Assembly: GCA_946554335.1 (NCBI GenBank)
Contig: CAMNSA010000004.1
Span: 62,001-126,000 of the forward strand
Length of the DNA stretch: 64,000 bases
Reading direction: 5' to 3'
From: an uncultured Neglectibacter sp.
Lineage (GTDB): Bacteria > Bacillota > Clostridia > Oscillospirales > Acutalibacteraceae
Shown: piece by piece, positions 57,055 to 64,000 of the stretch
Layout: the number at the start of each line of letters is the position of its first letter
How positions within the stretch are numbered: the stretch's first letter is position 1
Made by a program: the position numbers and the translations under genes
Notes under the pieces: generated by a model
What the model saw: only the letters and a program-made list of their open reading frames with translations
What the model was told of the DNA's origin: nothing
The model's database searches: none

Positions 57055-58266
57055 TCAGATCCCCTTGTCATCGGGAAACAGCAAAAGCTGATGATAGATC
57101 CCATCCGGCTTACCGTTTCTCATATATACTCTGGGCACCCGCCTGGACAGGGCGCACACTACCTCGTAATTGATGCTGTGCTCCCAGGAGGCCAGATCGT
57201 CCGCGCTCACCAGTTCTTCCCCGTCCCGACCGATCAGCGTGACCCCATCCCCCACCTCGACTTTTTTAAGCTCTGTGACATCCGCCATCAACTGATCCAT
57301 GCAGATCCGCCCCAAAATCGGGCAGTGTTTTCCATGGATCAATACCTGGGCGCCTCCCGGAGACAGGCTTCTGGGATAGCCGTCCGCATAGCCGATGGGA
57401 ATGGTAGCCACCCGCATTTCACGGGGTGCAGTAAACTCTCTTCCATAGCTCACCGTGGCCCCTGGCAGAATCGTTTTCACATGGGATACCACCGAACGCA
57501 GGGACAGCACCGGCAGAAGCTGAGGCCTGTTTCGCACCTGAGAGGAGGGGTACAGCCCATAGAGGATGATCCCCGCCCGCACCATATCCAAATGGGAAAG
57601 GGGATAATCGAAGATCCCCGCGCTGTTCGCGCAGTGGCGAACGGGAAAGGTGATCCCTTCTCTCCCCAGCATTTCCAGAAGCTCCTTAAAGCAGCCGAAT
57701 TGGCGCATGGTAAAGCTGTCCCCATCCCGTCCCTCATCGGAAACGGCAAAATGGGTAAAGATCCCCTCCGGCTCAAGGCCCTCTAAAGCGCAGGCTGCTT
57801 TTATCTCTTCGGCGGCGTCCAGGTCCCTGCTGATGTCCTGGAAGCAGAAGCCCAGCCGCCCCATACCGGTGTCCACCTTGATGTGGATCTTCACTTTGCA
57901 CCCGGCACGCTTAGCCCAATGGGAAAGCTCTTTCGCGTATTCCAGAGAGTAGACGCATTGGGAGATCTGATTCAGCGCCAGCGAGGCGGCCTCCTCCGCC
58001 GGCGTGTAACCCAAAATCAAAATGGGCTTCTGGATCCCGGCGTTTCTCAGCTGCAAGGCCTCCTCCAAGTTGGACACGGCAAACCAGTCCGTCCCCAAAG
58101 CCTCCAGCTCCTGGGCCATGCGCACGGCCCCATGGCCATAAGCGTCCGCTTTGATCACACAGCAGACCTGAGCCTTTGAGTCCGTCGCTTTTCTCACCTG
58201 AGAAAAATTGTGAGAAAGGGCGTCCAGATCAATCTCCGCCCAGGTGCGCCTTAAAATCTCTTTCAT
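57055..58266 (-). CDS. alr: Alanine racemase
   Basis: 403 residues. PLP lysine Lys39 in VIKADAYGHGAV; RTWAEIDLDALSHNF at the N-terminus; KVDTGMGRLGF; the C-terminal barrel with TVSYGREFTAP carrying the second catalytic Tyr, VATIPIGYADGYPR and GRICMDQLMADVT. It makes D-alanine for peptidoglycan. GATGAGG lies before the ATG. It follows purL by 54 bp, probably in one operon. Confidence 0.96.
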   Translation of the reverse strand: MKEILRRTWAEIDLDALSHNFSQVRKATDSKAQVCCVIKADAYGHGAVRMAQELEALGTDWFAVSNLEEALQLRNAGIQKPILILGYTPAEEAASLALNQISQCVYSLEYAKELSHWAKRAGCKVKIHIKVDTGMGRLGFCFQDISRDLDAAEEIKAACALEGLEPEGIFTHFAVSDEGRDGDSFTMRQFGCFKELLEMLGREGITFPVRHCANSAGIFDYPLSHLDMVRAGIILYGLYPSSQVRNRPQLLPVLSLRSVVSHVKTILPGATVSYGREFTAPREMRVATIPIGYADGYPRSLSPGGAQVLIHGKHCPILGRICMDQLMADVTELKKVEVGDGVTLIGRDGEELVSADDLASWEHSINYEVVCALSRRVPRVYMRNGKPDGIYHQLLLFPDDKGI

Positions 58267-58320
58267 CTGCGCCTCATCCCTTTCAAAGGTTTTCTTCGGC
58301 TAAAGATTCAACGCCCGGGA

Positions 58321-61300
58321 TCACTTGAAATACTCTACGCCGGATTCAAAGAGAAGCTGGTCCTTTTCTCCGGGAACATTTTTGTAAAGGTTATTGCCTT
58401 TACGCTCGGAATGGCCCATCTTCCCGAAGATCCTGCCGTCCGGGCTGGTAATCCCCTCAATCGCGCATACGGAGCCATTGGGATTCCACTGAATATCGCC
58501 GCTGGGCTCCCCTTCGGGCGTCACATACTGCGTAGCGATCTGGCCATTTGCGATCAGGCGGGAAAGCGCCTCATGATCCGCCACGAACCGCCCCTCGCCG
58601 TGAGAGACGGGAATCGCGTATACCTCTCCCGCTCTGGTTTTTTGCAGCCAGGGAGAGCGGTTGTTCACCACTCTGGTATAGACCATGCGGGACACATGGC
58701 GTCCCAGGGAATTGAAGGTCAAGGTAGGATCGTTCTCTTTTAAGACCGTGATCTTTCCATAGGTAACTAAACCCAGCTTGATGAGCGCCTGGAAACCGTT
58801 GCAGATGCCCAGCATCAGGCCGTCGCGCTGCTCCAGAAGCTCTGAAACCGCTTCGGCGATCCGCGGGTTGCGGAAGGTGGTGGCAATAAACTTGCCGGAG
58901 CCCTCCGGCTCGTCGCCGCCGGAAAATCCGCCGGGCAGCATGACAATCTGGGAATTGCGGATGGAGCGCTCCATCCGGCTGATGGTCTCTTCAATATCCG
59001 CCGGAGAAAGGTTCTTGACCACCAGGATCTCCGCCTGGGCTCCCGCCTTTTCAAAGGCTCTGGCCGTATCTACCTCGCAGTTCGTGCCGGGAAAAGCGGG
59101 AATAAAGACTCTGGGCTTTGCCTGCTTGATAGCAGGAGCCTTTCCGTAAGCTTCCTCATGCAGCGGGACCTCCGCGGAAACGGGAACTGGCTTTGAAAAA
59201 CTGGGGAACACCTTTTCAAGAGTATTGCTCCAGGCGTCGATCAATTCCTCGATGGGGCAGGTCTCTCCCTGGATCGTCACAGCGCCGCCCTCACAGGTGT
59301 CGCCCAAATGGATCATCTTAAGATCGGAAAGCTGTGCGCCCTCTTTCAGCTCCACCACAAGGCTTCCCGCCTTGGGCGCAAAGAGGATCTCCTGGGAAAG
59401 CCCCTCGGTGAAGGAGAAGCCCCTGTGGTTTCCAAAACACATCCTCATGACTGTGGCAGCCGCGCCGCCTTCCCGCACCACACCGGCGGAAAGGATATCT
59501 CCTGTCTGGATATGTTTCAATGTCTCTTTATAGTAGACCTTCAGCTTCTCCCAATCGGGCATCCCGTCTTCCGTTTCCGGGACAGGCAGCAGCGCCACCC
59601 GGGAATCGGACTTCTGAATGGCCGCGGAAAGAGTGGAGCTGGCCTTGGTCATGGCCACGGCAAAGCTCACCAGCGTGGGCGGCACATCCAGTTGCTCGAA
59701 GGAGCCGGACATACTGTCTTTTCCGCCGATGGCCGGAAGCCCCAGCTTCAGCTGAGCCGTCAACGCGCCCAGCAGCGCGGCGGCAGGCTTCCCCCAGCGA
59801 GCGGGATCCTCATACAGCCGCTCGAAATACTCCTGGAAGGTAAGGCGCGCCTTCAGGGGATCCGCCCCCACGCAGAGAAGCTTGGAAAGGCTTTCCACCA
59901 CCGCGTAGGCCGCCCCCAGGAAGGGCGAGAACTTGGCAATCCCGGGCACATAGCCATAGCTCATGGCCGTGGCGTCGTCCGTCTCGCCGGAAAGCACGGG
60001 AATCTTCGCCACCATGGCCTCCTCCGGCGTCAGCTGATAGGCGCCCGCAAAGGGCATCAGCACACTGCCGGCCCCGATGCTCGCGTCAAACCGCTCGCAC
60101 AGGCCCTTCTGGCTGCACACCTCCAGGCGGGACAAATCCGCCTTCAAAGCCGCAATTCCCTTTTTATCCCGTAAAAGCTCCGGGACCTTTTCCCGGTAAT
60201 TCTCCCCTCTGGGCGCCTGGATCTTTGCCCTGGCGTGCTGAGTGACGCCGTTGGTATCCAGAAAAGCCCGGGAAAGATTCACGATCTCATCCTGCCGCCA
60301 GCTCATTTTCAGCCGGGGTGTTTCGGTGACCACCGCCACCCTTTGAGCGTCCAGATTTTCCTCCGCCGCCTCCTTGCAGAACTCCTCCACATCCTCAGGG
60401 GCAAGCACCACGGCCATTCTTTCCTGAGATTCCGAGATAGCCAGCTCCGTCCCGTCCAACCCCTCGTATTTTTTTGGCACCCGGTCGAGGTCGATCTCTA
60501 AGCCCGGGGCCAGCTCGCCGATGGCTACGCAGACGCCTCCCGCGCCGAAATCGTTGCATCGCTTGATGAGCTTCGCCACCTGCTCCTTCCGAAACAGCCG
60601 CTGGATCTTCCGCTCGGTGGGCGGATTGCCCTTTTGCACCTGAGCGCCGCACACCTCCACAGACTGCTCGGTGTGGGCCTTGCTGGAGCCTGTCGCCCCT
60701 CCGATGCCGTCCCGTCCGGTGGCGCCGCCCAAAAGCACGATCACATCTCCGGGCTTTGGCTCTTCGCGCTTTACATTTTTCTTGGGAGAAGCGCCGATCA
60801 CCGCGCCAATTTCCATGCGCTTAGCCACATAGCCGGGGTCATAGAGCTCTGTCACCTGACCGGTGGCAAGGCCCACCTGGTTGCCGTAAGAGGAATAGCC
60901 TGCCGCAGCGCCGGTGGTGATCTTTCTGCTGGGAAGCTTGCCATGGAGCGTTTTCTCAAATGGCACGGTGGGGTCTCCGCTGCCGGTGACGCGCATGGCC
61001 TGATACACATAAGCTCTTCCGGAAAGGGGATCCCGGATGGCTCCGCCCAAACAGGTGGCGGCCCCGCCGAAGGGCTCGATCTCCGTGGGATGGTTGTGGG
61101 TCTCATTTTTAAACTGGATCAGCCAGGTCTCCGTTTTTCCATCGATGGTGACAGGGGCCTCAATGGAGCAGGCGTTGATCTCGTCGCTCACATCCAGATC
61201 GGGCACCAGACCCTCCCGGCGCAGATATTTTCCTCCGATGGTGGCCATATCCATCAGGGATACCGCCTTTTTCTTTTGGGTGTAAAGCTTTTCCCGCACA

Positions 61301-62070
61301 CTGAGGTAGTCCTTCAGGGCCGCCTCTACCGCCTCGCTCAGCGCGCCCTTTTCCACCTCGATCTCAGAAAGCTCCGTCAAAAAGGTGGTGTGACGGCAAT
61401 GGTCGCTCCAGTAAGTATCAATGACCCGAAGCTCCGTGACGCTGGGATCCCGCTTTTCCTCATCCCGGAAATAGTCCCGGCAGAAAAGCAAATCAGAGAG
61501 GGTCATGGCAAAGCCCATGGAATCAAAATAGGCCTTCATCTTCTCTTCATTCCAGCTGGTGAACCCGGTGACGCGCTGTACATTTTCAGGCTTCTGGACT
61601 CTGAGCTCCAGGCTTTCCGGCTTGGAGAGGGCGGCGATGCGGGACTCTACGGGGTTTACCAGATACGCCTGGATCTTTTGAAACTCTTCCTCACTCACCG
61701 CTCCCTTAACTGCGATCACCTTAGCTGTCAGAACAGCCGGCCGTTCTCCCTGGGTTAAAAGCTGTACGCACTGGGCGGCGGAATCCGCCCGCTGGTCATA
61801 CTGCCCGGGAAGATATTCTGTGGCAAACACGCGGTATTCCGGGGGAAGGACCGCCTCCTCCCGATAGACTCTATCCATATTGGGCTCTGAAAGGATCGTT
61901 TCCGCCGCAGCCTCAAACTGCTCCTCGGAAAGCCCCGACACATCATACCTGTTTAAGATCCTGACCTCCTCCACGCCGGAGATCCCCAGGTTCTCTCTGA
62001 TATCCTCCGTCAGCTTTCCGGCCTCGATATCAAAGCCCTCTTTCTTTTCCACAAAAACTCTCGTTACCAT
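58321..62070 (-). CDS. purL: Phosphoribosylformylglycinamidine synthase (single-chain PurL)
   Basis: 1249 residues, the size of the fused enzyme with a C-terminal glutaminase. It makes FGAM from FGAR, glutamine and ATP in purine synthesis. Visible: SDHCRHTTFLTELSEI, NETHNHPTEIEPFGGAATC, GGATGRDGIGGATGSS, SFEQLDVPPTLVSFAVAM and the amidotransferase end IPAFPGTNCEVDTARAFE (nucleophile Cys in GTNCE), VMLPGGFSGGDEPEGSGKF, GICNGFQALIKLGL and PVSHGEGRFV. The ATG at 62070 has AAAGGA about 10 bases upstream; a longer frame to 62148 lacks similarity. Confidence 0.96.
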   Translation of the reverse strand: MVTRVFVEKKEGFDIEAGKLTEDIRENLGISGVEEVRILNRYDVSGLSEEQFEAAAETILSEPNMDRVYREEAVLPPEYRVFATEYLPGQYDQRADSAAQCVQLLTQGERPAVLTAKVIAVKGAVSEEEFQKIQAYLVNPVESRIAALSKPESLELRVQKPENVQRVTGFTSWNEEKMKAYFDSMGFAMTLSDLLFCRDYFRDEEKRDPSVTELRVIDTYWSDHCRHTTFLTELSEIEVEKGALSEAVEAALKDYLSVREKLYTQKKKAVSLMDMATIGGKYLRREGLVPDLDVSDEINACSIEAPVTIDGKTETWLIQFKNETHNHPTEIEPFGGAATCLGGAIRDPLSGRAYVYQAMRVTGSGDPTVPFEKTLHGKLPSRKITTGAAAGYSSYGNQVGLATGQVTELYDPGYVAKRMEIGAVIGASPKKNVKREEPKPGDVIVLLGGATGRDGIGGATGSSKAHTEQSVEVCGAQVQKGNPPTERKIQRLFRKEQVAKLIKRCNDFGAGGVCVAIGELAPGLEIDLDRVPKKYEGLDGTELAISESQERMAVVLAPEDVEEFCKEAAEENLDAQRVAVVTETPRLKMSWRQDEIVNLSRAFLDTNGVTQHARAKIQAPRGENYREKVPELLRDKKGIAALKADLSRLEVCSQKGLCERFDASIGAGSVLMPFAGAYQLTPEEAMVAKIPVLSGETDDATAMSYGYVPGIAKFSPFLGAAYAVVESLSKLLCVGADPLKARLTFQEYFERLYEDPARWGKPAAALLGALTAQLKLGLPAIGGKDSMSGSFEQLDVPPTLVSFAVAMTKASSTLSAAIQKSDSRVALLPVPETEDGMPDWEKLKVYYKETLKHIQTGDILSAGVVREGGAAATVMRMCFGNHRGFSFTEGLSQEILFAPKAGSLVVELKEGAQLSDLKMIHLGDTCEGGAVTIQGETCPIEELIDAWSNTLEKVFPSFSKPVPVSAEVPLHEEAYGKAPAIKQAKPRVFIPAFPGTNCEVDTARAFEKAGAQAEILVVKNLSPADIEETISRMERSIRNSQIVMLPGGFSGGDEPEGSGKFIATTFRNPRIAEAVSELLEQRDGLMLGICNGFQALIKLGLVTYGKITVLKENDPTLTFNSLGRHVSRMVYTRVVNNRSPWLQKTRAGEVYAIPVSHGEGRFVADHEALSRLIANGQIATQYVTPEGEPSGDIQWNPNGSVCAIEGITSPDGRIFGKMGHSERKGNNLYKNVPGEKDQLLFESGVEYFK

Positions 62071-62258
62071 GTTCCGCCATCCTTTCCTTCCTGAAAATGA
62101 CCCGCCGTTTCCAACCGCTCCGCCGAAAAAAAGAAGCCCCTGTGACAAAACTCGGTTTTACCCCATTCTATCACAAGAGCCTCATTTTATAAAGTTCTCT
62201 TTTTTATTTCTTCTTTATTTTCTGCATTTTCCCTAAAGTTTTTCCACGGCCATCTCTT

Positions 62259-63635
62259 TTACTTGCGGGGGCGGTCGCCCAAGTCTCCGATGGAAAGAGC
62301 GGCCGTATGCTTGATGGGCTTCCACTGAACCGTCCCGAACACGGCCACCAGCATGGCGATGCCGAAGGAGAACAAAAACAGAGGGAAGGTAAAGGAATAC
62401 CGGATCTTCTTTGCGCGGCCGCAGGGGATCTTTTTCCACTCGGTGAGCAGTGTCACAAGGCCCAAAAGGTACATCATCGCGTAGGAATTCACCGCTCCGA
62501 TCAAAACAGAGGCAAAGAAGATCCCCATTTCCTGCCTTGCGCTGGTGATTCCCACAATAAACATAACAGTGTTGAGCAGGATCCCCAACACGGTGAGCAC
62601 CACGATGGGAATGGTATTCATCAGCATATCGTAGCAGGCGAAGTTGCCGGTGTTGAGCATGGTCTTTACAAGGCCACCGCCCCGTTTGGCCACCACCTGC
62701 AAATACCCCTTCACCCAGCGGGCCCGCTGGGCAATGGACTGGCTAAAACCCACGGGCTGCTCGTCATAGATTATGGCGCTGCCGCAGTAGGCGATCTTCT
62801 CCCCTCTGGCGATCATATCCGCGGAAAACTCCAGATCTTCAGTGAGGAGGAAATAATTCCAGCCTCCCGCCTTTTCCAGGATCTCATCCGAAAACAGAAA
62901 ACCGGTGCCGGAGACTGCGCAGCTGGTCTTCAAATAATCCCGCGGCCGATTCAAATACTCCGACTCTCTCAAAAAGTAGAGCCCATACCCCGCCGTGATC
63001 CAGTTGTCCCCGAAATTTTTGGTATTCCGATAGCTGGTCACGATCTGGTTCCCATTGGAAAAGATCTTGTTCATCTCTTCCACATAGTGAGGATCCAAAA
63101 GGTTATCCGCATCAAACACGAAATATCCGTCGTACTTTTCTCCCGGAAGCTCTTTCTTGATCTTTTCCAGCAGGAAGCGGAGAGCATAGCCCTTACCGAC
63201 CTGAGCCCTATTCTCCCGGGAAAATACCACCGCTCCACGCTTGGCCGCCACCGAGGCAGTCTGATCGGTACAGTTATCCGCCACTACAAAAATATCCAAA
63301 AGCTCTTCCGGATAGTTTTGGGCGCGGATGCTGTCGATCAGCTGGCCGATCACAGTCTCCTCGTTCCTCGCCGCGATCAGGGCAGCGTACCGGCAAAGCT
63401 TTTTTGCCTGAAAGGTTCTCTTCTTCTTTAGCAGACGAAGAATGAGAAAGACAAATTGATAGCAGTAACAGACGACAAAAATAGCCGCAAACACAAAGTT
63501 GAAATAGGAAAGGGTCTTCACCCTCAGGTCACCTTCCTTTCCCGAAAAGCCATCCCTGATTTTCACCTGGAGGAAGCGCTTTCCGGATTCAGCAAAAAAA
63601 CGTTTCTTTATTTCCAACGCCCTTACAGCGTGCAT
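62259..63635 (-). CDS. Membrane glycosyltransferase family 2
   Basis: 458 residues from the ATG at 63635; a GTG at 63521 with a strong AAGGAAGGTGA site would give 420 residues starting just before the first helix and is a serious alternative. A transmembrane helix (about 45-70), then the GT-A domain: AALIAARNEETVIGQLIDSI, VVADNCTDQTA, YFVFDADNLLDPHY, LTEDLEFSADM and IAQRARWVKGYLQ (D,D,D,QxxRW), then four C-terminal helices. Resembles processive beta-glycan synthases such as PgaC-like enzymes. No partner genes are next to it, so the product is unknown. Confidence 0.88.
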   Translation of the reverse strand: MHAVRALEIKKRFFAESGKRFLQVKIRDGFSGKEGDLRVKTLSYFNFVFAAIFVVCYCYQFVFLILRLLKKKRTFQAKKLCRYAALIAARNEETVIGQLIDSIRAQNYPEELLDIFVVADNCTDQTASVAAKRGAVVFSRENRAQVGKGYALRFLLEKIKKELPGEKYDGYFVFDADNLLDPHYVEEMNKIFSNGNQIVTSYRNTKNFGDNWITAGYGLYFLRESEYLNRPRDYLKTSCAVSGTGFLFSDEILEKAGGWNYFLLTEDLEFSADMIARGEKIAYCGSAIIYDEQPVGFSQSIAQRARWVKGYLQVVAKRGGGLVKTMLNTGNFACYDMLMNTIPIVVLTVLGILLNTVMFIVGITSARQEMGIFFASVLIGAVNSYAMMYLLGLVTLLTEWKKIPCGRAKKIRYSFTFPLFLFSFGIAMLVAVFGTVQWKPIKHTAALSIGDLGDRPRK

Positions 63636-63680
63636 GATCCATTCCTGAAGTTTCTTACAGCTTCTTATATCGCAAGGTCT

Positions 63681-63709
63681 ATTATAACATGGAATTATGA
63701 TATTGTGAA
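63681..63709 (-). promoter_or_regulatory. Promoter of the GT2 gene
   Basis: Minus-strand TTCACA-17 bp-TATAAT with an extended -10 (TGTTATAAT), about 45 bp upstream of the ATG. Confidence 0.7.
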
Positions 63710-63798
63710 CAAATTAATAACAACAGAATAATTTCCTTACAAATTCATAACGGAATTTCCGTTTCAAAAAAATTTTTTAAGCATTTTTGGAATATGGC

Positions 63799-63827
63799 TT
63801 GCTTTTTCCGAAAAAATCATTTAGAAT
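63799..63827 (+). promoter_or_regulatory. Promoter of tRNA-Val
   Basis: TTGCTT-17 bp-TAGAAT, 15 bp upstream of the tRNA. Confidence 0.6.
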
Positions 63828-63842
63828 AATGAGGCTGTATTT

Positions 63843-63919
63843 GGGCGCTTAGCTCAGCTGGCTAGAGCACCTGCTTGACGTGCAGGGGGTCAGCGGTTCA
63901 AGTCCGTTAGCGCCCACCA
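63843..63919 (+). tRNA. tRNA-Val (GAC anticodon)
   Basis: Acceptor stem GGGCGCT/AGCGCCC, D-arm AGCTCAGCTGGCTAGAGC, anticodon stem CCTGC/GCAGG with loop TTGACGT, so the anticodon is GAC. T-arm contains GTTCAAGTC. The CCA end is encoded (63917-63919). It reads valine GUC/GUU codons. Confidence 0.97.
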
Positions 63920-63924
63920 CAAGA

Positions 63925-63961
63925 AACCCGCATGAATACTGGATTCTTGCGGGTTTTCTCT
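63925..63961 (+). terminator. Terminator of the tRNA-Val gene
   Basis: AACCCGCA and TGCGGGTT form an 8-bp stem followed by TTCTCTTT. Confidence 0.85.
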
Positions 63962-64000
63962 TTGGGAATAACACACTTTCGATTTTTTAACGGTCTTTTT

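Overview
The window looks like chromosome of a GC-rich Bacillota, most likely a gut-type clostridium (Oscillospiraceae/Eubacteriales-like; this is an inference). The support is: strong AGGAGG-type ribosome binding sites; consensus vegetative promoters with 17-bp spacers; an FMN riboswitch in front of a RibU-type ECF transporter; ThyX instead of ThyA; lipobox ABC binding proteins; and several glycosidases for host or plant glycans. Genes are dense on both strands and there is no prophage, integrase or CRISPR array. The window opens inside a thymidylate kinase gene and ends after a tRNA-Val(GAC).

Layout. 0-1 kb: dTMP synthesis (thyX-tmk). 1-7.2 kb, minus strand: a lone sugar-type binding lipoprotein, a tandem transglutaminase-like protein, cutC and a GH29 alpha-L-fucosidase, divergent from an AraC regulator. 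8.5-11.1 kb: adenine deaminase and a zinc-ribbon membrane protein. 11.2-25 kb: a coherent peptide/(D-)amino-acid island. One arm is an N-acyl-D-amino-acid deacylase, a MalY/PatB-type PLP enzyme and an M17 aminopeptidase; the divergent arm is a Nif3-like protein, a RidA-family protein and a class V PLP enzyme, followed by a five-gene oligopeptide ABC transporter behind a long attenuated leader. 25-29 kb: Mrp-type ATPase, S66 LD-carboxypeptidase and an OmpR-type two-component system. 29-33 kb: a sugar-phosphate isomerase-like protein, a cytidylate-kinase-like protein and an ApbE/NusG-II/Gx cluster. 33-40 kb: GH31, a class B PBP, GH125 alpha-mannosidase and a carboxylesterase. 40-47 kb: a duplicated CmpB-type membrane protein, the NAD(P)HX repair enzyme, FMN riboswitch-ribU and a GH2 enzyme. 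47-55.3 kb: an eight-gene minus-strand operon, larE-larB-larC plus a complete nickel/peptide-type ABC transporter. 55.3-62 kb: purL-alr, a seven-bladed RCC1 propeller protein and a small membrane-protein gene broken by one in-frame stop. 62-64 kb: a GT2 glycosyltransferase and tRNA-Val.

How they work together. The lar operon couples predicted nickel import to the three enzymes that build the nickel-pincer nucleotide cofactor, although no LarA acceptor lies in the window. The peptide island couples import, hydrolysis, deacylation, PLP chemistry and imine clean-up. GH29, GH31, GH125, GH2 and the esterase suggest glycan foraging.

The most unusual signals are non-coding. Between ribU and the GH2 gene is a MITE-like element with terminal inverted repeats holding two tandem 156-bp units. 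In two hairpin stems of these units, 16 of 42 differences between copies fall into eight compensatory base-pair swaps. Upstream of larE is a leader that folds as a four-way junction followed by an intrinsic terminator, a candidate riboswitch. A second attenuated leader precedes the peptide ABC operon. A small relative of the MITE-like element lies between GH31 and the PBP gene.
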